Shown: positions 1-8,540 of the stretch, piece after piece
How the letters are laid out: every line of letters begins with the position of its first letter
Position numbering within the stretch: the stretch's first letter is position 1
From: Clostridiaceae bacterium Marseille-Q4145
Lineage (GTDB): Bacteria > Bacillota > Clostridia > Lachnospirales > Lachnospiraceae
DNA: 64,000 bases
Reading direction: 5' to 3'
Assembly: GCA_018223365.1 (NCBI GenBank)
Contig: JAGTTP010000001.1
Location: forward strand, 1,954,410-2,018,409
Program-made: the position numbers and the translations under genes
Notes under the pieces: generated by a model
What the model saw: the letters and a program-made list of their open reading frames with translations, nothing else
Databases searched by the model: none
What the model was told of the DNA's origin: nothing

Positions 1-1086
1 GCAGGCTACAAAGTAGGTCTTATGGGCACCATTGAAACGATTATTGGAGAGAAACATATTCCGGCATGCAATACCACACCGGAATCCTATCTCATTCAGG
101 AATATTTTGCACAGATGGTAGAGGCAGGCTGTGAGATCTGCGTCATGGAAGTGTCCTCCCAGGGACTTATGATGCACCGGACTGCCGGTATTCCGTTTGA
201 AATCGGCATTTTTACCAACCTGGCACCGGATCATATCGGTCCTAACGAGCATGCCAGTTTCGAAGAATATGCAGCTTGTAAAGGGATGCTGTTCAAACAG
301 TGTCGTCTGGGTATCGCAAATATTGATGATGAGCATTTTCAGATGGTGCTGGAAGGTCATACCTGCAAGTTGGAAACGATTGGATTTTCGGAAAATGCAG
401 ACTATCGCGCTTCCAATGTGGAACTGATCGGCAGACCGGGATATCTGGGAGTAAAATACCATGTGTCCGGCAAACTCGACATGGATGTGGAGATCGACAT
501 TCCGGGACGGTTCAGCGTGTATAATTCTCTGGTGGCTATTGCCGTATGTGAGCATTTTAAAGTGTCCGAGGAGGATTTGAAAGCAGCGCTCAAAATCGTA
601 AAGACCAAGGGAAGAATTGAACTGGTCAAAGTATCCGATGATTTTATCCTGATGATCGATTATGCACACAATGCCATGGCACTGGAAAGCCTTCTTTCTA
701 CTCTGCGGGAGTATCATCCGCAGCGTCTGGTATGTGTCTTCGGATGCGGCGGCAACCGTTCCAAGCTTCGCCGTTATGAGATGGGTGAAGTATCCGGAAA
801 GCTGGCGGATTTGACTGTGATTACCTCTGACAATCCGCGTTTTGAGGAGCCCCAGGATATTATCAATGATATTAAGATCGGTATGGAAAAGACCGATGGA
901 AAATATATCGAAATCTGTGACCGTAAAGAAGCCATCCGTTATGTAATCGAGCATGGTCAGAAAGGCGACGTTATCGTTCTGGCAGGAAAAGGTCATGAAG
1001 ATTATCAGGAGATCAAAGGGGTAAAATATCCCATGGATGAGAGAGTGCTGATTCAGGAAGTGCTGAAGGAGCTGTCGGAGAAATAG
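1..1086 (+). CDS. murE: UDP-N-acetylmuramyl-tripeptide synthetase, 5' end missing
   Basis: Mur ligase that adds the third stem-peptide residue to UDP-MurNAc-L-Ala-D-Glu in the cytoplasm. The frame is open from base 1, so the N-terminal domain and Walker A loop lie outside the window; 361 residues remain, covering most of the ATPase domain and all of the C-terminal ligase domain. The lysine codon at 280-282 (in CKGML) fits the residue that is normally carbamylated. DNPR at 829-840 is the family signature for adding meso-diaminopimelate rather than lysine. The stop codon directly abuts priA, so the two are probably co-transcribed. Substrate choice is inferred from the DNPR motif only. Confidence 0.95.
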   Translation, partial: AGYKVGLMGTIETIIGEKHIPACNTTPESYLIQEYFAQMVEAGCEICVMEVSSQGLMMHRTAGIPFEIGIFTNLAPDHIGPNEHASFEEYAACKGMLFKQCRLGIANIDDEHFQMVLEGHTCKLETIGFSENADYRASNVELIGRPGYLGVKYHVSGKLDMDVEIDIPGRFSVYNSLVAIAVCEHFKVSEEDLKAALKIVKTKGRIELVKVSDDFILMIDYAHNAMALESLLSTLREYHPQRLVCVFGCGGNRSKLRRYEMGEVSGKLADLTVITSDNPRFEEPQDIINDIKIGMEKTDGKYIEICDRKEAIRYVIEHGQKGDVIVLAGKGHEDYQEIKGVKYPMDERVLIQEVLKELSEK

Positions 1087-3321
1087 ATGGAGTATGCCAA
1101 TGTGATCGTGGATATTTCCCACGAGAAACTGGATAAAATTTTTCAGTACCGGATTCCGGAACATATGAAAAGCACACTGCAGACCGGCATGCAGGTAACA
1201 TTTCCCTTTGGAAACGGTAACCGGCCGATGAAGGGCTATGTGGTGGGATTTGCAGAGACACCGGATTATCCGCCGGAGCGGGTGAAAGAATTGACCGGAG
1301 TGGCAGAGGGCGGTGTACGTGCAGAATCCCAACTGATTGCTATTGCATCATGGATGCGGAATATGTATGGATCCACCATGAATCAGGCATTAAAGACGGT
1401 GCTCCCGGTCAGACAACAGGTGGCAGAAAAAAGAGAAGTAACCCTGCAGCTTCATGTGAGCAGTGAGCAGGCAAAAACGTTATTAGAAGAAGCACTTCAT
1501 AAAAATTACCGGGCAAAAGCAAGACTTCTGGCAGCGCTTCTTGATCATGGAGGAAGTCTTGATAAGCGGGAAGCGATGGACCGGTACCAGATTACTGCCC
1601 CGGTTATTAAAAAATTTGAAGAGGATGGGGTACTCCTTCAGGAGACAAAGACACGTTACCGGAATCCTTTCGAGGGACATTTTCAAAGGATGCATGAACA
1701 TCCGCCGCTGACGATGGAGCAGCAGCAAGTGGTAGATGGTATCTGGCAGGAATACGAGCAGGGGATTCGTAAGACCTATCTTCTGCAGGGGGTAACCGGC
1801 AGTGGTAAGACGGAAGTGTATATGGAGCTCATTTCCCGGGTGATTGCAAAAGGAAAGCAGGCCATTGTGCTGATTCCGGAGATTGCCCTGACAATCCAGA
1901 CGGTGCGCCGGTTCTATGAACGCTTTGGTGACCGGGTATCGGTTATGCATTCCCGATTGTCGGAAGGCGAGAAATATGACCAGTTTGTCCGGGCAAAAGA
2001 AGGCCGGATCGATGTGATGATTGGACCAAGATCTGCGTTATTTACACCATTTTCACAAATAGGTGTTATGATTATCGATGAGGAACACGAAGGGGCATAC
2101 AAAAGTGAGACGGTGCCGCGGTATGATGCCAGAGAAGCGGCAATTTACCGGGCGTCTCTGAGTGGAGCTTCTGTTATTCTTGGAAGCGCAACTCCATCTC
2201 TGGAGAGCAGTTATCGCGCCAGAAAGGGTATGTATGGCTGGTATCGGCTGGATCACCGGATTGGAACGGCTATGCTTCCGGAAGTATCAGTGGTGGATTT
2301 GAGGGAAGAGCTGAAAGCAGGAAACAGGAGCATTTTCAGCAGACGACTGTATTCTGCCATGGATGACCGACTGAAAAAAAGAGAACAGATCATGCTGTTC
2401 CTGAATCGAAGAGGATTGTCCGGATTTGTGTCCTGCCGCTCCTGCGGTAAAGCGGTACGGTGTCCTCATTGTGATGTGACGTTGTCCTTACATCAGGATG
2501 GATGGCTTCGTTGTCATTACTGTGGTTATCAGATCCGGATGCCGGAACAATGTCCGTCCTGCGGGTCTCCTTATATTTCCGGATTCCGGGCAGGAACCCA
2601 GCAGATTGAACGGGAAGTGAAAAAATATTTTCCGGGAGCACGGGTTCTGAGGATGGATTATGATACTACCCGAACAAAGGAAAGTTATGAGAAGATTCTG
2701 ACCGCATTTGGAAAAGGGGAAGCCGATGTGCTGGTAGGAACCCAGATGATTGTAAAAGGACATGATTTTCCAAATGTGACACTGGTGGGTGTCATTGCTG
2801 CAGATATTTCCCTGTATGCACCGGATTACCGGGCATCGGAGCGGACATTCCAGCTTCTGACTCAGGCGGTGGGAAGAGCCGGCCGCGGGAAAAAAGCAGG
2901 TGAGGCAGTGATTCAGACCTATATGCCGGAACATTACAGTATTGAGACAGCAGCTAAGCAGGACTATGAAGCCTTTTACCGGCAGGAAATTTCTTACCGG
3001 AGTCTCATGGGGTACCCACCCGTGGAAAATATGATGGGTATTTACTTATCCTGTGAAGCACCGGAACTTTTAGAACAGCAAGCAGAGGTTATAGGAGAAC
3101 GAATCCGGGCGGCGGGCAGGCAGCAGCTACAGATGATTGGTCCGGCAGATGCAGCGCTGGCAAAGAAAAATGACCGTTATCGCAAAGTAATTTATATCAA
3201 ACACAGAGATACAGAACAATTATTATATATCAAAGAGCAGCTGGAACAGCAGATAGAAAAGGAAACGGTCTGGGAAAAGGTCCGGATCCAGTTTGACCTG
3301 AATCCGTTCCAGGCTTATTAA
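1087..3321 (+). CDS. priA: Primosomal protein N' (PriA helicase)
   Basis: Superfamily 2 helicase that recognises stalled forks and reloads the replisome. At 744 residues it is of normal length. Visible features are an N-terminal fork-binding region, Walker A GVTGSGKT at residues 235-242, the DEEH box at 331-334, and paired CxxC zinc-binding cysteines from residue 450 (C450, C453, C459, C462 and a second set to about 495) between the helicase motifs. ATG follows the murE stop with no gap, which suggests translational coupling. The ribosome site would lie in the end of murE (GGAG near 1070). Confidence 0.97.
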   Translation: MEYANVIVDISHEKLDKIFQYRIPEHMKSTLQTGMQVTFPFGNGNRPMKGYVVGFAETPDYPPERVKELTGVAEGGVRAESQLIAIASWMRNMYGSTMNQALKTVLPVRQQVAEKREVTLQLHVSSEQAKTLLEEALHKNYRAKARLLAALLDHGGSLDKREAMDRYQITAPVIKKFEEDGVLLQETKTRYRNPFEGHFQRMHEHPPLTMEQQQVVDGIWQEYEQGIRKTYLLQGVTGSGKTEVYMELISRVIAKGKQAIVLIPEIALTIQTVRRFYERFGDRVSVMHSRLSEGEKYDQFVRAKEGRIDVMIGPRSALFTPFSQIGVMIIDEEHEGAYKSETVPRYDAREAAIYRASLSGASVILGSATPSLESSYRARKGMYGWYRLDHRIGTAMLPEVSVVDLREELKAGNRSIFSRRLYSAMDDRLKKREQIMLFLNRRGLSGFVSCRSCGKAVRCPHCDVTLSLHQDGWLRCHYCGYQIRMPEQCPSCGSPYISGFRAGTQQIEREVKKYFPGARVLRMDYDTTRTKESYEKILTAFGKGEADVLVGTQMIVKGHDFPNVTLVGVIAADISLYAPDYRASERTFQLLTQAVGRAGRGKKAGEAVIQTYMPEHYSIETAAKQDYEAFYRQEISYRSLMGYPPVENMMGIYLSCEAPELLEQQAEVIGERIRAAGRQQLQMIGPADAALAKKNDRYRKVIYIKHRDTEQLLYIKEQLEQQIEKETVWEKVRIQFDLNPFQAY

Positions 3322-3331
3322 GGAGGAAATT

Positions 3332-3811
3332 ATGGCAATTCGTAATCTGAGAATTGAAGGAGATCCCATTCTTCGAAAAACAAGCAAAGAGGTAAAGGAG
3401 ATTACTCCGAAAATTGTGGAACTGGTAGATGACATGCTGGAGACCATGTATGAAGCAAATGGCGTGGGACTGGCAGCACCTCAGGTAGGGGTTTTAAAAA
3501 GAATCGTTGTGATTGATGTGGGAGAGGGACCGATTGTTCTCATCAACCCGGAGATTACCAGAACGGAAGGCAGCCAGACCGGAGATGAGGGATGTTTAAG
3601 TGTGCCGGGAAAGGCAGGCACCGTAACCAGACCGAATGAAGTGACGGTCCGCTTTATGGGCGAAGACGGAGAGTGGTATGAACTGGAGGGAACCGAACTT
3701 CTGGCAAGAGCCATCTGCCATGAGTGTGACCATCTGGATGGAAAGCTTTATGTGGATCTGGTAGAAGGAGATCTCCATGACGTGACCTATACGGATGATG
3801 AGGAGGAATAA
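3332..3811 (+). CDS. def: Peptide deformylase
   Basis: Metalloenzyme that removes the formyl group from the initiator methionine of new proteins. All three family motifs are present: GVGLAAPQ at residues 44-51, EGCLS at 86-90 with metal ligand Cys88, and HECDH at 130-134 supplying two His ligands and the catalytic Glu. It has 159 residues, a compact form. AGGAGG precedes the ATG by about 7 bases. It sits 10 bases after priA and 5 bases before fmt, the usual def-fmt pairing: Fmt adds the formyl group that Def removes. Confidence 0.98.
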   Translation: MAIRNLRIEGDPILRKTSKEVKEITPKIVELVDDMLETMYEANGVGLAAPQVGVLKRIVVIDVGEGPIVLINPEITRTEGSQTGDEGCLSVPGKAGTVTRPNEVTVRFMGEDGEWYELEGTELLARAICHECDHLDGKLYVDLVEGDLHDVTYTDDEEE

Positions 3812-3816
3812 GATTC

Positions 3817-4761
3817 ATGAAAATTATTTTTATGGGAACGCCGGATTTTGCGGTGGGAACACTGGAAGCACTTCATGAGGCAGGACATGAGGTTACGCTT
3901 GTGGTCAGTCAGCCGGATAAACCCAAAGGACGTGGCCATGAACTTCAGCCAACTCCGGTGAAAGCAGCAGCAGAACGTTTGGGACTGCCGGTATTTCAGC
4001 CGGTAAAAGTACGGGAAGCGACAGAAGTTCTGGAACAGACAGAAGCTGATGTGATGGTGGTGGCTGCTTTTGGACAGCTGATTCCTTCAGGCATTCTTCA
4101 TATGAAAAAATACGGGTGTATCAATGTGCATGCCTCTTTGCTGCCTAAATATCGTGGAGCAGCACCGATTCAGTGGGCGGTTATTGATGGAGAAAAAGAA
4201 TCCGGTGTGACGATCATGCAGATGGACGAGGGACTGGATACAGGTGATATGCTGGCGAAGGCGGTCGTTCCACTGGATGAAAAAGAGACAGGCGGCAGCC
4301 TTTTTGACAAATTAAGCATTGCAGGAGCAAAGCTTTGCGTGGAAACACTTGCAAAACTGGAGAAGGGTGAGATCACAGCAGAAAGACAGGGAGAATCCCC
4401 GACCGCTTATGCTTCCATGCTGAAAAAGAGTATGGGAAATATTGACTGGACAAAAGATGCAGTGTCTATCGAGCGTCTGGTCAGAGGTCTGAACCCGTGG
4501 CCCAGTGCCTATACCACATTGAACGGAAAGACTATGAAGATCTGGCAGTGTGATGTACTGCCGGATGAAGAGGGAGCATCAAAAGGAACCTGTGGTGAAA
4601 TACTGGAAGTAACAAAGAAAGCCATGATTGTTAAGACCGGTGATGGAAGACTGGCGCTGACAGAGATTCAGCTGGCAGGCAAAGCGCGGATGGATGCAGG
4701 TGCATTTTTACGCGGTTACAAGGTAGAACCGGGCACAATGCTGAAGGTAGAACAGGAGTAA
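3817..4761 (+). CDS. fmt: Methionyl-tRNA formyltransferase
   Basis: Transfers a formyl group from 10-formyl-tetrahydrofolate to Met-tRNA for initiation. The N-terminal catalytic domain shows the start MKIIFMGTPDFAV, the folate-site segment NVHASLLPKYRG (residues 103-114, including the catalytic Asn and His) and Asp141 in DTGDM. A C-terminal tRNA-binding domain follows, with NPWPSAYT near residue 226. Length is typical at 314. Its stop is followed immediately by the ATG of the protease gene, within a continuous operon. Confidence 0.98.
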   Translation: MKIIFMGTPDFAVGTLEALHEAGHEVTLVVSQPDKPKGRGHELQPTPVKAAAERLGLPVFQPVKVREATEVLEQTEADVMVVAAFGQLIPSGILHMKKYGCINVHASLLPKYRGAAPIQWAVIDGEKESGVTIMQMDEGLDTGDMLAKAVVPLDEKETGGSLFDKLSIAGAKLCVETLAKLEKGEITAERQGESPTAYASMLKKSMGNIDWTKDAVSIERLVRGLNPWPSAYTTLNGKTMKIWQCDVLPDEEGASKGTCGEILEVTKKAMIVKTGDGRLALTEIQLAGKARMDAGAFLRGYKVEPGTMLKVEQE

Positions 4762-5463
4762 ATGATGTTTGGTTATTATTATGATCCTACGTACATTCTG
4801 GTACTGATTGGAGCGCTGTTGTCCCTTTGGGCATCAGCAAGAGTGAACAGTACCTACAACAGATATGCAAAAGTATACAGCCGTTCCGGGCTGACCGGTG
4901 CCGAGGCAGCCCAGCAGATTTTGAAAAATGCCGGGATTTACGGTGTCCGGGTGGAACATGTCAGTGGAAATCTTACTGACCACTATGATCCGAAAGCGAA
5001 AGTTCTTCGCCTTTCCGACAGTGTTTATGGCTCCCGTTCTGTAGCAGCGGTCGGTGTGGCAGCCCATGAGTGCGGTCATGCCATTCAGGATGATGTGGAT
5101 TATGTGCCGCTTCGTTTCCGCAGTGCCTTTGTACCGGTTGCCAATATCGGAACCCAGATTGCATGGCCGATTCTGCTGATCGGACTTTTATTTACAAAGT
5201 CTTATCTGTTAATTCAGATCGGATTGTTGTGCTTCTTCTTTGGCGTACTGTTCCAGCTCATTACCCTTCCGGTAGAGTTTAACGCTTCCGCAAGAGCGGT
5301 ACGGATTCTGGAGAATACCGGAATGCTGGATCAGGAGGAATTAAGAGGTACCAGAAAAGTGCTCTCTGCAGCAGCTATGACTTACGTGGCAGCAGCGGCT
5401 GCTTCTATCCTGTCCATGCTGCGTCTGATTCTTCTTTTCGGAGGTAACAGAAGACGTGACTGA
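4762..5463 (+). CDS. YugP-type membrane zinc metallopeptidase
   Basis: Membrane zinc protease of the YugP family; its physiological substrate is not established. The zinc motif HECGH is at residues 102-106. Hydrophobic segments lie at about 10-26, 125-165 (two helices) and 207-228, so the active site sits between membrane anchors. 233 residues is normal for the family. It starts directly at the fmt stop and its own end overlaps the GTG start of rsmB by 8 bases. Its place between fmt and rsmB suggests co-expression with translation genes rather than a direct role in that pathway. Confidence 0.88.
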   Translation: MMFGYYYDPTYILVLIGALLSLWASARVNSTYNRYAKVYSRSGLTGAEAAQQILKNAGIYGVRVEHVSGNLTDHYDPKAKVLRLSDSVYGSRSVAAVGVAAHECGHAIQDDVDYVPLRFRSAFVPVANIGTQIAWPILLIGLLFTKSYLLIQIGLLCFFFGVLFQLITLPVEFNASARAVRILENTGMLDQEELRGTRKVLSAAAMTYVAAAAASILSMLRLILLFGGNRRRD

Positions 5464-6751
5464 TCAGGGAACAAAGGTAAATACCAGGGCACTGGCACTG
5501 GATTTTTTGCTGGAAACAGCGGAAAAAGGCGGCTACAGCCATGTGGTGATGAGAGGCATGCTGGAAAAATACCAGTATCTCGACAAAAAAGAACGGGCAT
5601 TTCTGACCAGGCTTAGCGAAGGAACTCTGGAGCGGATGCTGGAGCTGGATGCCATTATCGACAAATTTTCCAAAGTTCCTGTGAAGAAAATGAAACCGGT
5701 GATTCGGAACCTGTTAAGACTATCGGTTTATCAGCTGAAATACATGGATCAGATTCCGGATTCTGCTGTCTGTAATGAGGCAGTGAAGCTGGCACAGAAG
5801 AAAGGCTTTTCCAGCCTGAAAGGCTTTGTCAACGGCGTGCTTCGGAATATTGCAAGAGAACTTCCGAATGTAAAGTTTGAGGACTTATCCATTCAGTATT
5901 CCACACCCCGGTGGATTGTGGATCAGTGGATTTCCGAATATGGGGAAGAAAAAGCAGCCCGGATGCTGGCAGACCAGTATCAGGAGAAGCCAACGACCAT
6001 CCGGGTCAATCTGTCAAAAATCAGCCGGGAGGCGCTGACAGAGCGCCTGAAAAAAGAGGGAGTGCAGGTGCAGGCGGTAGAGGATGTAGACTGTGCACTG
6101 GCCATCAGCGGATATGATTATCTGCGGGCATTGACTTCTTTTCGCGAAGGTCTGTTTCAGGTGCAGGATGTAAGCTCCATGAAAGCAGCATTGGCAGCAG
6201 ATCCAAAGGAGGGAGACAACTGTATTGATGTCTGCGCAGCGCCGGGAGGCAAGAGTCTTCATTTGGCAGAACTTCTTCACGGTACAGGAATGGTAGAAGC
6301 AAGAGATCTGACTGAATATAAAGTAGGATTGATTCAGGATAATATTGACCGGACAGGAGCGAAAAATATCCAGGCGGTGCAGATGGATGCCACGGTACTG
6401 GATGAGGCATCTGTCAAAAAAGCGGATGTGGTGCTGGCAGATCTTCCGTGTTCAGGACTTGGTGTGCTCAGTAAGAAGACCGATCTCAAATACCGGATGA
6501 CACCGGAGCAGCAGGAAGAATTAGTGGATTTGCAGCAGCGGATTTTGTCGGTTGTGTGGCAGTATGTAAAACCGGGCGGTACGTTGGTCTATAGTACCTG
6601 TACCGTGCATAAAGAAGAAAATGAAGGAAATGTGGATTGGTTCCTTGAGAACTATCCGTTTACATTAAAAGAACAGATACAGATGCTTCCGGGTGTGGAT
6701 GCCTGGGATGGCTTCTTTATCGCAAAACTGGAGAGAAAGAGAAATGACTGA
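5456..6751 (+). CDS. rsmB: 16S rRNA (cytosine-C5)-methyltransferase RsmB
   Basis: SAM-dependent m5C methyltransferase of 16S rRNA (C967 in E. coli numbering). It has an N-terminal NusB-like domain (about residues 1-145) and a C-terminal Rossmann methyltransferase domain. The SAM motif DVCAAPGGKS lies near residue 258, and the two catalytic cysteine motifs are DLPCSGLG and YSTCT. It starts with GTG at 5456, inside the end of the protease gene, and its last 8 bases overlap rlmN. Both neighbours downstream and upstream act in translation. 431 residues, full length. Confidence 0.95.
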   Translation: MTDQGTKVNTRALALDFLLETAEKGGYSHVVMRGMLEKYQYLDKKERAFLTRLSEGTLERMLELDAIIDKFSKVPVKKMKPVIRNLLRLSVYQLKYMDQIPDSAVCNEAVKLAQKKGFSSLKGFVNGVLRNIARELPNVKFEDLSIQYSTPRWIVDQWISEYGEEKAARMLADQYQEKPTTIRVNLSKISREALTERLKKEGVQVQAVEDVDCALAISGYDYLRALTSFREGLFQVQDVSSMKAALAADPKEGDNCIDVCAAPGGKSLHLAELLHGTGMVEARDLTEYKVGLIQDNIDRTGAKNIQAVQMDATVLDEASVKKADVVLADLPCSGLGVLSKKTDLKYRMTPEQQEELVDLQQRILSVVWQYVKPGGTLVYSTCTVHKEENEGNVDWFLENYPFTLKEQIQMLPGVDAWDGFFIAKLERKRND

Positions 6752-7790
6752 TATCAAATCTCTGACGCTGGATGAGCTGACAAAGGAAATGGAAGCCATC
6801 GGCGAGAAAAAGTTCCGTGCAGCACAGATTTACAGCTGGATGCACGAGCGTCTCGCAGACGATTTTGATCAGATGACCAATCTGTCAAAGAACTTAAGAG
6901 AAAAGTTAAAAGAAAATTATGAGCTGACCCGCCTGGAGCTGGTACGGGTGCAGACTTCCAAAATCGATGGAACCAGCAAATTTTTGTTCCGTCTGTCTGA
7001 TGGCAATGTTATCGAGAGTGTTTTGATGAAGTATCACCATGGCAATTCTGTCTGCATCTCTTCTCAGGTAGGATGCCGTATGGGATGCCGCTTCTGTGCA
7101 TCTACTCTGGATGGGTTGGAGCGCGGCTTAAAGCCTTCTGAAATGCTGGATCAGATTTATCAGATTCAGAAATGGTCCCAGGAGCGCGTTCACAATGTAG
7201 TAGTCATGGGGACGGGAGAACCGTTGGACAACTATGATTCCCTGCTCCGTTTTATTCATCTTCTGACCTGCGAGGGAGGACTTCATATCAGTCAGAGAAA
7301 CCTGACGGTATCTACCTGCGGTATTGTACCGAATATGAGACGGCTGGCAGATGAAAAACTGCAGATTACCCTGGCACTTTCCCTGCATGCCTCCAGTCAG
7401 GAGAAGAGAAAGACATTGATGCCTGTGGCGAATAAATATGCCCTGGATGATGTATTGGATGCCTGCCGGTACTATTTTGAGCAGACGGGCAGACGGATTA
7501 CTTTTGAGTACAGCCTGGTAGGAGGTGTCAACGACAGTGCGGAGGATGCCAGAGAACTGGCAGCACTGGTACATGATATAAACTGCCATATTAATCTGAT
7601 TCCGGTCAATCCCATCAAAGAACGGGATTATGTCCAGTCAGATAACAGTGCCATTCAGAGCTTTAAAAATAAACTTGAAAAATCAGGGATAAATGTTACC
7701 ATTAGAAGAGAAATGGGACGAGATATTGACGGCGCATGCGGACAGCTGCGCAAGAGTTATATGGATACGGAAAAAGAGAGAGGTGAGTAG
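6744..7790 (+). CDS. rlmN: Dual-specificity RNA methyltransferase RlmN
   Basis: Radical-SAM enzyme that makes 2-methyladenosine in 23S rRNA (A2503) and some tRNAs. The iron-sulfur cluster motif CX3CX2C is at C111, C115 and C118, and a second catalytic cysteine lies near the C-terminus in GACGQLRK. I start it at the ATG at 6744, behind GGAGAG, rather than at an in-frame ATG 51 bases upstream that lies deep in rsmB and adds residues foreign to the family. This gives 348 residues, the normal length. It overlaps rsmB by 8 bases. Confidence 0.96.
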   Translation: MTDIKSLTLDELTKEMEAIGEKKFRAAQIYSWMHERLADDFDQMTNLSKNLREKLKENYELTRLELVRVQTSKIDGTSKFLFRLSDGNVIESVLMKYHHGNSVCISSQVGCRMGCRFCASTLDGLERGLKPSEMLDQIYQIQKWSQERVHNVVVMGTGEPLDNYDSLLRFIHLLTCEGGLHISQRNLTVSTCGIVPNMRRLADEKLQITLALSLHASSQEKRKTLMPVANKYALDDVLDACRYYFEQTGRRITFEYSLVGGVNDSAEDARELAALVHDINCHINLIPVNPIKERDYVQSDNSAIQSFKNKLEKSGINVTIRREMGRDIDGACGQLRKSYMDTEKERGE

Positions 7791-7793
7791 AAG

Positions 7794-8540
7794 GTGCAGA
7801 CATCGGTTGCAATGACGGATATCGGCCGGGTGAGAGTGGTAAATCAGGATTATGTATATGCTTCAGATCTTCCGGTCGGAAATCTCCCGAATCTGTACAT
7901 CGTTGCGGATGGAATGGGAGGACATAGAGCCGGAGATCTGGCATCCTCCTACGCGGTGCAGACCATTGTGGAAGCGGTACAGAGGAGCACGGAGAGCCGC
8001 CCGGCACTGATTCTGCAGAAAGCAGTCCGGTATGCTAATTACCGGCTGTATGAAAAATCCGGGGAACGGGAGGAATATAACGGCATGGGAACCACATTGG
8101 TGGTTCTGACTGTATGCGGAGAGGAAGCGTTGGCTGTGAATGTAGGCGACAGCCGCCTCTATGAGATTGCAGAGGGCAGCATCGTACAGATTTCCGAGGA
8201 TCACTCTCTGGTGGCAGAACTGGTGCGAAAAGGAGAACTGACCCAGGGAGAAGCCAGAAAACATCCGGATAAAAATATTATTACAAGAGCGCTGGGTATT
8301 CAGGAAGAAACGCAGATGGATCTGTTTCCTTTTCATGTGGAGCCGGGAAACCGGTATCTGCTCTGCTCAGACGGACTGAGCAATATGGTGGAGGATGAAG
8401 ATCTCTGCCGGATTATCAGTGAGAAAGCAGATCTTGCAGAGATTGGAAGCAGACTGATCAGGGAAGCCAACACGAATGGCGGACTGGATAATATAGCGGT
8501 CGTACTGGTAGAAATTGGACAGCGTGAGGTAGGATTATGA
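7794..8540 (+). CDS. PP2C-family protein serine/threonine phosphatase (Stp/PrpC)
   Basis: Metal-dependent phosphatase that reverses phosphorylation by the PASTA kinase encoded next. PP2C motifs are visible: VRVVNQD near residue 13, VADGMGGH at 37-44 with metal ligand Asp39, GMGTT near 99, GDSRLY near 117, CSDGL near 185 and GGLDN near the C-terminus. It starts with GTG at 7794, 3 bases after rlmN, and overlaps the kinase start by 4 bases (ATGA), the standard phosphatase-kinase coupling of Firmicutes. 248 residues, normal length. Soluble; no membrane segment. Confidence 0.95.
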   Translation: MQTSVAMTDIGRVRVVNQDYVYASDLPVGNLPNLYIVADGMGGHRAGDLASSYAVQTIVEAVQRSTESRPALILQKAVRYANYRLYEKSGEREEYNGMGTTLVVLTVCGEEALAVNVGDSRLYEIAEGSIVQISEDHSLVAELVRKGELTQGEARKHPDKNIITRALGIQEETQMDLFPFHVEPGNRYLLCSDGLSNMVEDEDLCRIISEKADLAEIGSRLIREANTNGGLDNIAVVLVEIGQREVGL